Shown one piece after another: positions 1-12,760 of a stretch of DNA of 64,000 nucleotides (its first letter is position 1; each line of letters opens with the position of its first letter). The notes beneath the pieces were generated by a model. The model was not told the DNA's origin and searched no databases. It saw only the letters and a program-made list of their open reading frames with translations. Source of the stretch: Pampus argenteus (lineage: Eukaryota; Chordata; Actinopteri; Scombriformes; Stromateidae); NCBI GenBank assembly GCA_036937835.1, contig CM072876.1, positions 17,575,001-17,639,000 of the forward strand, given 5' to 3'. The position numbers and the translations under genes were made by a program.

Positions 1-452
1 AAATGACATATCAAAAGTTGAGCTAAATCCAGCAGCAAGTGAGACATCCTTGTTGGTAAATAGGATGCACTCTGTGTGCATCATGCAGCCATTTCTGGAC
101 ATTAAAGTGATAATGTTACAAGTAGCTTTCGATGCTACAGTAAAAGTGCAGCTTTAAGACCAATATGTTAAAGGTAATGATGTGTGACAGAACCCTGACA
201 GCTCAATCAGGAATACTGATTTCTATCATTTAGGTTGACTGATACAGGGCATCTTTGTGATCTAGTGGTTTACAGTGTTGACCATGTCTCATTTCCTGCC
301 AGGTCTCTACTGTTCTGTCTAATAAAAATATCCCCAAAAATACCTGGAATGAGATATAATCCAGATTAACACATACAGATCAGAAACCTGGAGACGCGAC
401 AGGATCCCAGTCGTAAATTTATCTTTGAAATCATGCCGGCACTGACTAACAA

Positions 453-946
453 TACTCAGCTCTACCTCTACTTGCTTTTGGTATCAGGTACTTTTCTGGA
501 TGTTGTTTCCATTACAGGTAGTATCCCCTCAGCGCAGGGCGGGGTTTGACCAGATGACCGTTGCTGATAGGTCAAACACACAGTGCGGCTGCTTCATTCA
601 TAAAACAAGGAAGTGTTCTTCTATGGATTTAAGACCAGTTTAGGACAAGGGGAGGATATTTCTCTGATTTCTCTTCCATTCTAATTGTTTCACAGCATTT
701 ATAAATTTAAAAAAAGGCACAAATAAACAACCATCGAACAATCAACTAATTACCATGGAGACAGACACTCTCTGCATTTCTCAGAAATCATTGAACCAGT
801 GAGAGAAACGACTGATCGATCAGTAGTCTGCAGCGTTTTCATGACACCTTTTAGCATCAGCTCAGCTTTTTTTGCAACCTCCACAAACAGCAGGTACTAT
901 CCACAACACCTGACGCAAAACCAAAAGAGACGAGGTAGAGCTGAGC
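453..946. mobile_element. Non-autonomous hAT-like MITE
   Basis: Two imperfect inverted arms can be read. The left arm (about 455-498) begins CTCAGCTCTACCTC and continues through CTTTTGGT to CAGGTA. The reverse complement of the right arm (about 903-946) begins CTCAGCTCTACCTC and continues through CTTTTGGTTTTGCG to CAGGTG. The interior has no open reading frame. It resembles a repeat that is very common in fish genomes and that I associate with hAT elements; the superfamily call is from memory, while the inverted arms are seen directly. Confidence 0.6.
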
Positions 947-1954
947 AGGTACGTGTAACGGACAAACGCTAGAAGACTCAAGAGACACCCAACTGTGAGG
1001 AAGCTGGCTGTATGTAAATGGCCTCATCAAACTTGTGTGAATTCTTCATGAAACTTACAGATGTAGTTTCTGCATTAAAGAAAGAAAACACTTTGTGATG
1101 AAGTGACTGATGGTCACTTTCAACATGCTCATGCAACATGTTTAATGAGCTGCTGGCAAAAATGCATCCGAATACAGCGGAGGAAATAATTACCTCGTAA
1201 ACAGTCTAGTGGCCCAATCAGGGCTGAGTATTTAAATGTTGAGTACAACACAAACACACCTGCAAGCTTCAGACTCGTGACAGACGAGAGGGAGCCTGCC
1301 TCGTTGTATCTGCATGTGTTATTGCATCATTACCTCAACAACACTGAGCTATATGAGGATTGCATTATACATCCATGTCAGTGATATTGGTACTTATTGG
1401 CTTTACACAGATATCATGTTGTTGAGGATTGTTTGTAAATAAAGAAATTGAGTGCATATTGCTGAAAATGTACATTTTTTTTCTTTAGACTTTGTCTAAA
1501 GCACTGTTCACATTATTGTGATTAAAGTTCAGCTGCAGTACATTGATTTCAAAAGTAGCAAATTTTAGGGTTCCTCACTTTCCTAACAAGTTTAATATTA
1601 GAAATGATAATCATGATGATTATATTTTGTTATGGAACAGAAGCTGCAGTCTCACCATCAGGAGACCTGTTCCTGTCCTTAAACCTAAAATCATTCCCAT
1701 TTCTATTTCTACCATGTGTTTTTTATGGAAAGTGCAAAGAAAAAAAAACTGTATTAATTGTTGTTGAAACAATTAGCCATTTAACTGATTAGTCAACAAA
1801 AAGTAAATCAAAATCTCTGAATCAATTAAGTAATTTGCCAAAGTGCCAAAACCTCCCTGGTTCCAGCTCTGAGTTATTGACTGTTGGTTTGACAACATGA
1901 GGAAATGCAAGTTGATCTTTGACAAACTATCCCATACAGTGATATCTAGCTTCA

Positions 1955-1957
1955 TAA

Positions 1958-1998
<41 letters not shown>
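1955..1998. repeat. (AAT)n microsatellite
   Basis: An almost pure AAT run that, on the minus strand, starts directly after the GT splice donor of the exon ending at 2000. It forms the first bases of that intron. Confidence 0.9.
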
Positions 1999-1999
<1 letters not shown>

Positions 2000-3476
2000 C
2001 TCGAGCAGGAGCAGAGTCTCAGCGATGAACCTGGCAGCAGGAGATGAGGAGTGTCTCAGATCAGCCACTACCGACACCAGACTGTCCTTCTCCTGCTTCT
2101 TACTGTTGAGACACAACAATTCAGCCATTCGACCATATTCCACACACACACACGAACACACAGATTCTCACTCATCCATGTCATCATAGTCAAAGGAGTT
2201 AAGTTGTAGCAACTGGATTTTTTCTTGGAGTTTGAAGATGTTTCACCTTTCATACAAAAGGCTTCTTCAGTTCTAACCTGATGATGGAAACCAGGAGCTA
2301 TATGCTATATGCATACAACTTAACTCCTTTGATCACTCACACACTCACACTCACACACACACACACTCTCTGTTCGACTCCACGTACTTGTGCAGACACA
2401 GAAAGTAATTTATGAAGTCCACTACTTCTGCTTTGCTGAGTTCTGAGCAGAGTTTGGCTTGTCCATCCACTGGGAAGACGATCAAAGGACAGCCATGTTG
2501 ATCAAAAGCACCTGTACAGACAGAAATTCTCAAATTCAGAGGTTCACTACAAAAAAAAGAGAAGTTCTGGCTAGTAATTTGTCAGAAATCCAGACTTAGT
2601 TCAGAATATTTTAGTCCCACACCTGCACTGATATTTTATTCCATAAAGTTTAGCATCATTCTTGTCAAGTGTCTATATGAACACTGAAAAGCGTTTTCCT
2701 CACTGCAGTCAGTCCTCCTGAGGGTTTTATCCCCATCACTTCCATTGTAAGTGCATTATGAAGGAATCTTCTCATGGTCAGTGTGAACAGGAGGAATGAT
2801 CACAACAAGAAAACATGTTTCACTGTTCATTTAGGCTCCTGACTGTTGTTTAAGACACACTTCAAACATTGTGAACCTGTCCTTCAACTTCTATCCATTG
2901 TCTAGCATTTCAATAATATAACCCAGTGTGTTTTACAAGTTCAGCTTCACATTCCACATTCCTGGCCAGTGAATACTGTCCTGTACACAGAATCATGCTT
3001 GGATTGATAACTACCAGGGAAGAGAACCGCTCCGGAGTTTAGCACATGATCAGCAGGCAGCGGCGGGGAGGAGACACCCTCCAGCACCAGGTTCTGGACG
3101 TCTGAAAGGTTGGAGGGGAAATGATTATTTTTATTGAAAACACGCCCGACAGGAATTTCCAGCAGACCTAGCCTCTATGACCACTGGAGGAACCGGTCCA
3201 GCAAATTCCTCAACGCCTCTTTGAAAAGAAAGAAAGAAAAAGTTTGGCTGATGAGCAGCAGCCTGGCAAGTGATGGAAACGACGCCACGACGCACTAAAC
3301 GCATCAGTGAAACATCCCCACGGCCGCCGTACTGCTGTTGCACTTGTCTCTCCTACCTGTGGCGTGTCGGCTCATTTCCGAAGTGTTTCTTCGGTATAGT
3401 TGAACTGTGTCTTCACTGTGTGTCTGGAGAGCGTTTAACCGGAGCACCGCTGCTGCTCACTGCCTCTCTCCGCCAT
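2000..3476 (-). CDS. N-terminal exons of a Sec14/CRAL-TRIO-like protein (partial)
   Basis: Four exons join in frame: 3440-3476 (start codon at 3474-3476, MAERGSEQQRCS), 3015-3101, 2388-2511 and 2000-2102. Phases 1, 1, 2 and 0 match at every junction. The product so far is about 117 residues and contains HGCPLIVFP, then a helical stretch ending in FINYFLCLH, then LVSVVADLRHSS. This pattern (G-x-P-L-hydrophobic-F-P, then a hydrophobic V-V-A-D-x-R strand) resembles the short Sec14-like module at the N-terminus of Dbl-family Rho exchange factors (MCF2L, PLEKHG4, TRIO) and of KIAA1755 and SESTD1. I cannot tell which. The gene is truncated by the left window edge. The first donor (G|GTTAAA) is weak, so exon 1 is less certain; a CTG run lies just upstream of the start, in probable 5' UTR. 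Confidence 0.5.
2165..2333. repeat. Foldback (palindromic) repeat, copy 1
   Basis: The left arm carries TCAAAGGAGTTAAGTTGTAG at about 2190 and the right end carries its inverted form, ACAACTTAACTCCTTTGAT, ending near 2333. The interior (GGAGTTTGAAGATGTTTCAC, then a stretch including TTCAGTTCTAACCTG) is shared with 34006-34245. No coding capacity. Confidence 0.75.
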
Positions 3477-3479
3477 GTT

Positions 3480-4951
3480 GCGTCGGTTCCGCGGCGCCTG
3501 GCTGCTCTGACCCCGCTGCTGCTGCTGCTGCTGCTGGGACGCAGCTTGGCTCATTTATAAAGTAGAGAGGGCGGAGAAAACACGGAGGAGGAGGCCGGAC
3601 ACGGAGTGTACAGCCAGGTCTAAGCATGAGCAGGGCCACAAAGGTCTAACTTATATGTAGGGCTGCATCTGATTTTTATTTGCCTCATCGCACTGAAATT
3701 TTCATTTTTTCATTTAAGTCTGTGGGTTATTTATCTTGATTAACTGATTAACTAGTTGTTAGTTTTGTCGCAACCAACAGTCCACAACCCAAAGACATTG
3801 AGTCTACTGTCATAAAACCCACTAATGAAACCAGAAAATATCACGTCTTCCTGTTTTACATTTATTTTATTTTATATTATGTTGTTCAATCTTGTGTATT
3901 ATAGCTCTAAGATGGTTTTTATTTGCCTCATCGCACTGAAATATTTTAATCCTGGTTCGTGTAAAGTAAATCACTTTGTAACGTTGTGCTATATTATTAT
4001 ATTAATATTATTTCCTCATCTCATAGTCAAAACACTGTGTCTAATAATATTAGAAGCAGTAATTGCCGTCATTAAATGGACCTGCATACCATAACCCCAC
4101 CTCCACCAGTGTTTCCAAACTATCGAGAATAAGACAGGTTCAAAATGGAACTTGTCACTTTACTTCAAACTGCAATTAATACAGTTTACTATTTGTTCCA
4201 ACTCGCTAATGTAACAAGATTAGGAAAAAACAATTTACTATTACAACCTTAAATATAATATCCTCTTCCATTATATAAAGATATTCAGGTATATAGATGC
4301 GTAAAATAATTTGGTCTGTTTTCCTAAACTTACTATACCAAAATGATTTTTTACATTTAATGTAACCATGTTTTTGTATAACTGAAAATGAAGCTGGTTG
4401 AATGTATCAGTCTAAACTTCATCATATGATTGCAAGGGAATAAAACATCCATACAATTTGATTGTGTTCTCTGGTAGGGTATACAGGAACCTGGCATGTA
4501 TTCAAAGCCCTGGTCAGTGACGTCATAAATATATATATTTATATGTATGAAATATTGACAACTACCCTGATTTATTGGAAACAATCACACCTTTGTGATT
4601 GAGACTTGAGTGTTAGGTTTTCATTTTGATTCTTAGGAGCCAACAGATCAGCGTTGTGACGCTTCTTGAGTTGTTGAGCCAGCTCACTTTACTTCCTGAA
4701 GGTATCCGTCTGTGTCAATTTGACTTAAACTCTTGATGAATGTCTTTGTTCAGTCTATTGGACACATTCTTGGCATGCTTCGGTTTCTGCAAACAGAGTG
4801 ATTCATTTTTATCCATTGTCTATCTGTATACAGTATCTGGGCCAGGTTCACAGTTTAAACGTGGCTCAGCAGGTTTCCTCAGGAGGTTCCCAGTAACTCC
4901 TCACCGACCCTAACCAGCACTAAACCTGTGGCTGTGCGGTATGCAGTATGT

Positions 4952-4987
<36 letters not shown>

Positions 4988-5958
4988 ATACGGAGGTTCT
5001 GCAGTTGAGAATGTAGTGCCAAAGGAAAGGGCTGTCTGACAGCAAGGTAAAGCAGCACTCTTTCTACTGTAGCATACACTTAATCTGATATTGATTTTTT
5101 TGTTGTTTTTAGATGAGCCTTAATTTAGGTGGCTAACATACATTAATCATACAAAAAAAATCATAGTAATTGAAAATGAAAGGAAGAGTTAATCACCAAG
5201 TTATTCTTCACAATGAATACATATATGATGATGAGATATTACTTTTGATTTTCTTTCATACAGATGGCTGTATAATTACAGAATTTGTCATGTGATGAAT
5301 TAAATACTTTACACTGACAAAAGAACACCATATTGATTAAATTTGGGTTTTAGCCAACATTGAGCTTTTTGTCGTACTGTGTCATAATTTTAGTTAGTCA
5401 TAAATTAGGACGTCAACATTTTGACACACTGTTTCATATCATAATATTGATCTACCATGAGTATTTTATTTCTTCTCTGGCGGAAGTGGGCTTCTATATT
5501 TTGTGGCCCACCTTTTATTTTGGTTGTTGTAACCGGAAGTTATTTAGGTGGTACTGATGCGTCGCATGTGATGTATCTACCTACGTTACATATTTTTATT
5601 GCATCATTGCAGCTAGTCGACGTAGTCTAACGTAAACAGACTGACTTGGCTTTAAAACGCCTCATTTAAACACATGACAGAGGTCTAAACGGGGCCTTTT
5701 AACGAGTGCGTCAAGCTAGATAACAGCCGTCTTAGTTATTATCCAGTGAACGTCAAAACGAAAGGCTAATGAAAACAGGCTAACGTGTTAGCAGTACGCG
5801 TGCGACCCGTCAACCTTATTTTCTGGAGTTGGATCATTTACGTCAAGGGACTTCAGCCATGTCGTTGGCACCCTGAGACTCATCACAGACACTTATGCTT
5901 GGAGACACATGAAAGTGACAGAAGTAACGTTAGCTCCGGTAAACGACCTGCGTTTGAC
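3480..5958. other. Intergenic region between divergent genes
   Basis: This spacer separates the minus-strand Sec14-like gene from plus-strand rmdn3. It contains a CTG-rich run at 3519-3537, a degraded GGGCTGCA-type MITE at about 3655-3850 (including 'CCACAACCCAAAGACATT'), a GTA microsatellite at 4951-4987, and AT-rich sequence. The CpG-containing stretch at about 5540-5958 is probably the rmdn3 promoter and 5' UTR. No convincing exon was found. Confidence 0.55.
4951..4987. repeat. (GTA)n microsatellite
   Basis: A run of about eleven GTA/AGT units. Confidence 0.9.
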
Positions 5959-6208
5959 ATGAACACGCCGCTCGGCAGGAACGGGTTAATCGGGCTCGCT
6001 GTCGGAGCTACGGCTGGCTTGGGCTTGATTGCCTTCATCATTTACAAAGAGATCAGCAGGAGAAGATGCCAGAGACTACAGCTGGAGGCCAGGCCCGCTC
6101 CCTGTCTGCTAGACGGCCCGGATGGAGCCGCGCTGCTGCGGGAGACGCTGGATGCACAGGGTGGGTTGGCTCTGCTCTCATCTGCCTGACACACACAGGC
6201 GCTTACAG

Positions 6209-6295
<87 letters not shown>

Positions 6296-9200
6296 AATGA
6301 ATCTAGTCATTGATGATGTGAATCATGTGGACCACATGGCATCTACATACATGACCCTGAAGTTACCTTCCGAATCGGCAGCTTGGGAGTAAATGGAAAC
6401 ATAAGTAAAGAGTAAATAATGCTTGCTGTTGAAAGGCTGACGCTGCATTGGATTTCTGGCTTTAGTTTGGATGCAGAGAGTTATGGAACATTCTTTAAGG
6501 TTCGAATGGAGTATGATCCAGGAGGAGGAGTTGAAAAAGCAGCTGAAGCAGTATGAATAGTGGGAAAAGTGGGAAAGGGATGAAGGACACAATGAAAGAA
6601 GTTCAAACGAGAGTTTTAGAGCACAAACTGAAATGATCTTAAGTGTACTGCTTAGAAGGAGTCGAGGTTCCTTTGTTGGAATAAGGAGAAAACAGCTGTG
6701 ATCTAAGACCTGATGAGAGTAGAGAGAACAGTTAAAAAGGTCCAAATGCAAAAAAATCAAGCTGAGTCACCGGTTGCAAACACAAACAACCTCTAATAAA
6801 ATAAAAATCATATCAAGAAAACAAACTTTTTTTTTGTTTTGTTTATTTGAGCGACTCTCCTGGTAAGACGATGATGAGGAGTTGTGATAATGCATATATT
6901 ACCATCATCTCTTGTGTTTAATTAATGGGGGAACACAACACTGACACCAGCATGTTTGAGTGCTTCAACCTTAGAGAGGGCAAGAAGCACTGGAGGGGTT
7001 GCATATCTGGGATCTGGCCTGGGAACACCTTAGGATGCATCAGGAAGAGATGGAGTAGGTACCTGTGCAGGTATGGAGGAGGAGGGCTGGGTTAGTTTTC
7101 CTCCTGCCCGCAGGCAGATATGATATGACGGGTTCATGATTCATTTTGAGGGGTGGATTAGGGTTATGAGTATGCTTAAGGAAACAAGATTCACTAAATT
7201 GCAAACAATTCCAAAACCAAATGTCTAACATCTGTTGTCTCTTTGATTGATCATCCAGAGGCGGAGGCCCAGCAGCAGGCTCTGGCGGCGGTGGAGGCTG
7301 TGGTGCAGGGTCTGTCCCCTGAGCAGCAGCTGGAGCTCCGGAACCAGCTGGACCAGGTGCTGAGCTGCGTGTCCTCGCTGCGCTCAGAGGTGGCTGAGCT
7401 GAGGGGCGGCCTGCAGGACATTGCCCTGCAGATCATCCAGGATGTCAAGTGAGTGGAGAAAATAAACATATCAACCAGAGTATCAGGCTTTGATTTTTGG
7501 AACTGCTTAATATGAAATTGGACCGTTTTGAGAGCAGGATGCAGATATGGTTTCTTTGTAAAAAAGATGTTCAGGTGGATATCAATCTCATGTCTGTGCG
7601 TTGAGTTTAGAGCTTGTATGTGTGTCTGTCCTCCACATTCAGGAAGGGTGTGGAAGACGGTCAGCGGGTACGGCGGCGGCGCCATGTCCATCGAGAGCGC
7701 ACAGACTCCAACAGCTCCAGCTCCATCTACTTCACTGCCAGCCAGGGCGTGGCCAGCACATATGAAGAGACGAGCGAAGGAGGGTACGTGACCAGGACGG
7801 CTTGTTGTCCAAAAGCAACATAGAATCATAGAATATGGGTCAGTCGGGACATGATTGAGGTTGTGTTTCTTGATTCTCTTTATGCCCTGTGTCTGTGCTG
7901 TGTGGGGAACATTAGGTTATTTACCACCTAATGTGTAATCATGTGTTTAGTTGATATGTGAATATGTTTGGAGGCCTGCAGTCATGAATGTCCAGTAGTG
8001 ATCTAACTTTGTAGAAGACGATGAGGTCTGGCTGAGGTCCAGGTGTGATGCAACAGTGGGTGTGTTTAATACACTGCTTAACAAGACTCATCAGCTAGTT
8101 AGTCTTAATCTGTAAAACAATTACAGGTGCTTAAACTAATACTAAGTAACTGATGAACTGTGTGTTCAGAATGAAACTAGCACAGCATTAATAAAACTCA
8201 GGGGACAGTGTGGTGGGGGCTTGTTGTTTCAGTTACCAGCAGGATGATGTAATACAATCCAGACGGTCCACTTTGAATAATAGATCACACAGTTTATCCT
8301 TTATAGGATGATTGCCAGGGAATAGAAACATGGCTTTACAAATAATCTCTCTGTGTGTGTTATTGGCCCACATGGTGTGTTGTTGGGTGTTTTTTTTTAA
8401 ATTTATTTATTTATTTATTTTAAGCTGGAGGCCTTTGTGTTGTGCAAATACAGCGGCCTCATTGAAATGAATGAGGGGCTGTATTTTTCACACCATATGC
8501 CAGTTAGAACACAGCCTTCCTGATCATTGTAAAGACATGTTGCTGGCTAATGTTTTTATGCAATGTAGTGATATGTTTTGTAAAGAAATTAAAAAGGAAA
8601 ACAAACATGTGCGCATATATATATATATAAATAATTATAATTGAAATCAACAAATAGCGATTAGTGATATCGTGCATGTATTTCCAGGTACTCCACAGCC
8701 TACGCTGACTCAGACTACACTGACCGCGACACTGACCGAGAGCCTGAACAGGAGTCTGAGGAAGAGGAAGAGGAAGATGAGAGCTGTGCCACTGTACTCA
8801 CGCTCCGCCAGGATGACTCGCAGGAGGAGGACGAGGAGGAGGAGGAGGAGGGGGAGGAAAAAGACGAGGGTCTGCAGCTGGTGACTGAAGTTCCCAGTGG
8901 CGAGCTGGCTCTCCTCCTGGCACAGAGTGACATCCTCCACACAGGAGACGCCAGTTTAAAGGCAGAAGGCTTTCAGCTGCTGCTGGACAACAGAGCAGAG
9001 GTAACTCAGATCACAGAGGAATCACTCATTTAATTTCTAAACTGAATACAGTGTTTGGGCTGTTAATGAGAAAGCACAAGAACTGTGACGATATCGCTGG
9101 AATCTGGGATCTGATGCATTTGTCTTTTTTTTTAAAGTAGATTAATCAATAATATAGTATAAAGTTATTTATCAAAACTGCCAAACATTCAAATTGGATA

Positions 9201-11304
9201 ATTTTCTGCTTTTATCTTGTCTCACAATAAGAATATATTTGAGTTGACTGTTGGATGAAACAAGTTGACTGTGTTTTGTGATGCTTTATAGATCACACAG
9301 TTCATCAATAATCAGGAAAATAATAATTTTGCTTCTGAAACATTAAGTCTTCCATTTGCTAAATACCATGTGAACTGTTGAGCAATGATTGTAGCTGGAG
9401 GAACCTACAGGCATGTTGTGCAGTGTGTAGCTGTGGCTGTAGGTGTCAGTGAAGCACAGCTCAACTGTGTCAGTCATTTAGGACACCTGACAGCGGTGAT
9501 ATAAATCCATGACCTGGGCATTTTTATAATACTTCTCTAAGCAGTTTGTAATGTGTTTGCTATGAGATTACTGTACCCAGACATTCCTTATTAGGATTCC
9601 TAACACCCATATCTGTATTTATTACATCACTTTATTCAGTGGTAGCGTTGACAGCGGTGGATAGGTATTGCTCTGTGACTATATTGACTTTTTGAATGTT
9701 TTTGAAGCTCTTGTAAAATTGCTAGGCAACAGTTTGCACTGTTTACAGACACCTATGTTTAGTGATATGTATATACATGCATTTAATAGTCAGTGACCAA
9801 GATAAAGTAGGAAACCAAAGTGTGGTTGTGCTCTGTGATCACCCAAAAATGGTTTACAGTACCTATTGGGATAAGTAATCTGATTCCATTGGTTGCTTTG
9901 TCCTCAGTATGGAGACAGCAGAGAGTTTCTATGGCGACTGGCTCGAGCCTACAGTGATATGTATGAGTCTGCGAAGGACAAACAAGAGAAGAAGAGCTAC
10001 GCACAGCAGGGTAAGGAACCTTTTTACTCTTACTTTTCCTTTAAAACGAGTCACTGTGCATGCTGACGTTATCAAGTGCAAAGAACGGTGTTGTAGTGTG
10101 TGTGTGTGTGTCCAGCATGGCGGTGACCTGTGAGCTGGTGTTGCAGGTCAACAGGAGGCAGAGCTGGCCCTGAAGAAGAGCAGCCTCAACGCCGAGTGTC
10201 ACAAGTGGTAAGATGGCCGACGGACGCCTCAGGAGCATTCTCAGTGTGAACATGCAGAGTTACTGCTGACCTTCCCGTTGTCTCTGTGCAGGTTTGCTGT
10301 GCTGACCGGACTGACATCCCAGCATGAGAGCACACACAGCAAACTGAAGAGCAGTCACATACTGAAGGTAACACAGCAGTGTTTACTTCCATGATGTTTG
10401 GGCTGTTTACAAGGAGTTTGTTGTAATGTGCAGAATGTGAGTGAGATTTCTTGTCTCTCAGGAGCATGTGGACCGAGCCATTGCCCTCAGAGACAACGAC
10501 CCCGTGTGTTTCTACCTGCTGGGAAGATGGTGCTACGAGGTGAAGCCTATTAGCAACTACAGATATCAACACTGAGAACCTACGTTTTAATCATTAATAT
10601 TTCAGTCCGGGTGGTTATTTATTTATTCTTTGTCAGAGAAACAACAACTAATAGCTCACTGTGGCTCCTCTAGTATATAGTAATAAAACTCCATTGACCT
10701 CAAATACAGAAAACCACCTTTGCCTTTTTTTTTGTAGATGCATGTTTGATGAACAGAGGCAGTCAGCTGACAAATATGTTGTTTGTTGTTGTGCACGTGT
10801 GTGTGCCTGTGTGTGCCTGCAGGTGGCCACTCTTGATTGGCTGGAGAAGAAGGCCGCTGCTGCTCTCTTCCAGAGCCCGCCCTCCTCCAACCTGCACGAC
10901 GCCCTTGAGAACTTCCTCAAGGTACCACAGACCTCAGAGAACAGAAACTAGAGGCTCTTAGATTTGACTTTTTTTTTCTGAATGGAATCATTTTGCAATG
11001 AATCATTTTAGAACAGAATGTTTCATATACTTTAATGACTTCTGTATGAATTTGTCAGGCAGAAGAACTCAGTCCAGGTTTCTCCAAGACAGTGAGACTT
11101 TACATCGCAAAGGTGAGCAATATGAACCAGAGTCATTTTGAACACAATACAGCGGTTCATCAGTGTGCTTTCACTGTGAGGTCTAATGAAGTAACCATGA
11201 TGTTTGGCTCATAGTGTCACCAGGAGCTGGGAAACATCTCTGAGGCTACTAACTGGACTGAGCTGGCTATGAAGACGCCCGCTGACACTGATGTAAGAAC
11301 ACAC

Positions 11305-11340
<36 letters not shown>

Positions 11341-11469
11341 GAGCTGCAGATTAGAAACAGACTCAGTGACTCAATAACATTACTTGCTCTTATCGTTGCC
11401 TTTTCTTTTTTTCACAAGGATGAAGAATCTTCCAAACTGGAGGCTCAGCTTCGCGTCTTAATTGATTAA
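5959..11469 (+). CDS. rmdn3: Regulator of microtubule dynamics protein 3 (PTPIP51)
   Basis: Twelve coding exons: 5959-6160, 7259-7448, 7643-7783, 8688-9000, 9908-10010, 10147-10207, 10292-10367, 10462-10539, 10823-10921, 11059-11112, 11215-11292, 11419-11469. They sum to 1446 nt, 481 residues. Family knowledge: an outer-mitochondrial-membrane tether that binds VAPB on the ER and handles lipid and calcium exchange. Seen here: an N-terminal hydrophobic segment (about residues 8-30, GLIGLAVGATAGLGLIAFII), a coiled region, an FFAT-like motif in a serine-rich tract (SSSSIYFTAS, about 155-165), a long acidic stretch in exon 4, and a C-terminal TPR-like domain (EFLWRLARAYSDMYES, FYLLGRWCYEVATLDWLEKK, ALENFLKAEELSPGFSK). 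The start MNTPLGRNGL is chosen because it directly precedes the membrane anchor; an in-frame upstream ATG at 5785 adds an unlikely leader. Neighbour rad51 converges on it. Confidence 0.95.
6210..6292. repeat. (GT)n microsatellite in rmdn3 intron 1
   Basis: About 41 uninterrupted GT units starting 50 bases after the exon 1 donor. Confidence 0.95.
6965..7075 (+). mobile_element. Degraded RTE-like (Rex3-type) LINE 3' fragment
   Basis: The stretch around 'GGGATCTGGCCTGGGAACA' resembles the conserved 3' end of fish RTE elements ('CTGGCCTGGGAACGCCT...'), as I remember it. It is short and diverged, within intron 1 of rmdn3. Confidence 0.35.
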
Positions 11470-12760
11470 AAAATTGTGAGCTTATTTTCTACTGACATCC
11501 ATGATGGAACCGCTCAGATGTGCACTAACATTGGCATGCTCATTTACTTTATCTTCACTGTGAATTGGTATGATCTTTATTGATGTTTATTTATTTTTTT
11601 GGAGACTTTAAAATGTCTTAAAGGAGTCAGTATCACTGCAGAATATGTTTTGTTATCTATTTAGTTTTTTTTTTTTAACTGTTTGCTTTTGTCTTCTCAA
11701 CTGATAATCAGTCATTAAACACAAGACATTTTTAGTTTTTCACCACATTTGTGTTTCAACAGACAAAATCAAAGGGCCAATTCAACCAAATTAAATGTGG
11801 AATCTATACATGTAGATAGTTGTGGTTTTATTTGTCCAGCTTTTGAGATTTCTGCCACTCCAGTACAGTGAATGGCATTAAGTCTGTGCTGAAAGTACAT
11901 TTCCACTCACCTCCAACGTATTGAAGTGGAGGTAGAACTCATCGTTGAGACAAATAAAACCATAATTCTTTCCACGATGTTTTTCAGGTCATTTAGGATC
12001 AATCTGTTTGTAACTGTTTATTAGTCATATTTTTTTGGAAGAACACATCAATGATTTTTAGGGAGCAATTCTTCCAACAGTGGAAAAAAAAATAGGGAAT
12101 TTTTCACATTGCAAATTTAAATTTTGAAATATCATTAATGCAAGAAATATCTTGGACTGTCAGTGATGTGGTCCAGTTTGATCAGGGATGTTTTAAGGGA
12201 CATGAAAGAGGAGCTTCAGAACAAGATCTTATAATCTTCTCCAACCTTTATTGGATTAAAAGTTATTTATTTATATTTAATGTTTATATTGTAATTTTTT
12301 AATTCTAATACTGTTCTGCTTGGTTTGTGTGCCGATAAGTTATGGTTCATAAATGTAGCGCCCCCCCCAAAACTATAAATCATGTTAACATGTCCCATCC
12401 ATCATTTAGTAAAAAAAATACCAAGCAGTAAACTGACAGTAAGGAAGCTTCTGATTGGTTGAGACTATGACTCGTGTTCTAATGTTCTTGTACTTTCATT
12501 TTCCTTCCAGTGTGTTTGCTGCCTGTTGATCTTTGACAGTGTTTTACATTCCTGAAGTGAAGGTCGAGTTTTGTCATCCGACATCACTTTGTTCTCTATT
12601 CTTTTATTTGTGTTGATTTTGTGCTCGGTGCTTTGCGCATCCCTATCAGTGGATATCTTGTTTGATGAAAATGGCATTTCCTAAATATTATGATCCCACA
12701 ATGAAGAGTGAATAAACACTGGAGTGACACATGAATAACCTTGAATAAATGTGTTTGTGT
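11470..12760 (+). other. rmdn3 3' UTR and flank
   Basis: AT-rich non-coding sequence follows the stop. A canonical AATAAA lies at 12711-12716 and another at about 12743-12748; either could end a long 3' UTR. A short C run lies near 12361. No exon was seen. Confidence 0.45.

Larger units (their letters stand above)
1..1999. other. Intronic or flanking sequence left of the Sec14-like exons
   Basis: I see no convincing coding exon here. The stretch holds a MITE at about 453-946, a degraded copy of the GGGCTGCA-type MITE at about 1763-1945 and an AAT microsatellite at the right edge. It is probably intron of the minus-strand gene whose exons lie at 2000-3476, because the exon ending at 2000 is followed by a GT donor and has no stop codon. 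The next exon was not recognised and may lie outside the window. Confidence 0.5.

Noticed and set aside
4640..4790. Possible processed pseudogene (minus-strand KPKHAKNVSNRLNKD...)
   Set aside because: About 23 residues read openly before a stop and no known protein came to mind; no poly(A) or target duplication, so it is not supported.
6323..6760. 145-codon minus-strand ORF in rmdn3 intron 1
   Set aside because: Serine- and leucine-rich low-information translation, no domain, surrounded by repeats.
7251..7829. Antisense 192-codon ORF over rmdn3 exons 2 and 3
   Set aside because: Spans two sense exons and an intron with matched splice sites; no recognisable protein.
8700..8884. Arginine-rich ORF (RRRRTRRRRRRGRKKT)
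   Set aside because: Wrong frame of the acidic tract in rmdn3 exon 4, whose correct frame is Glu/Asp rich and joins both neighbours.
12358..12372. C run as a G-quadruplex or regulatory site
   Set aside because: A single homopolymer run, without the four spaced tracts a quadruplex needs; the run near 19211 was rejected for the same reason.
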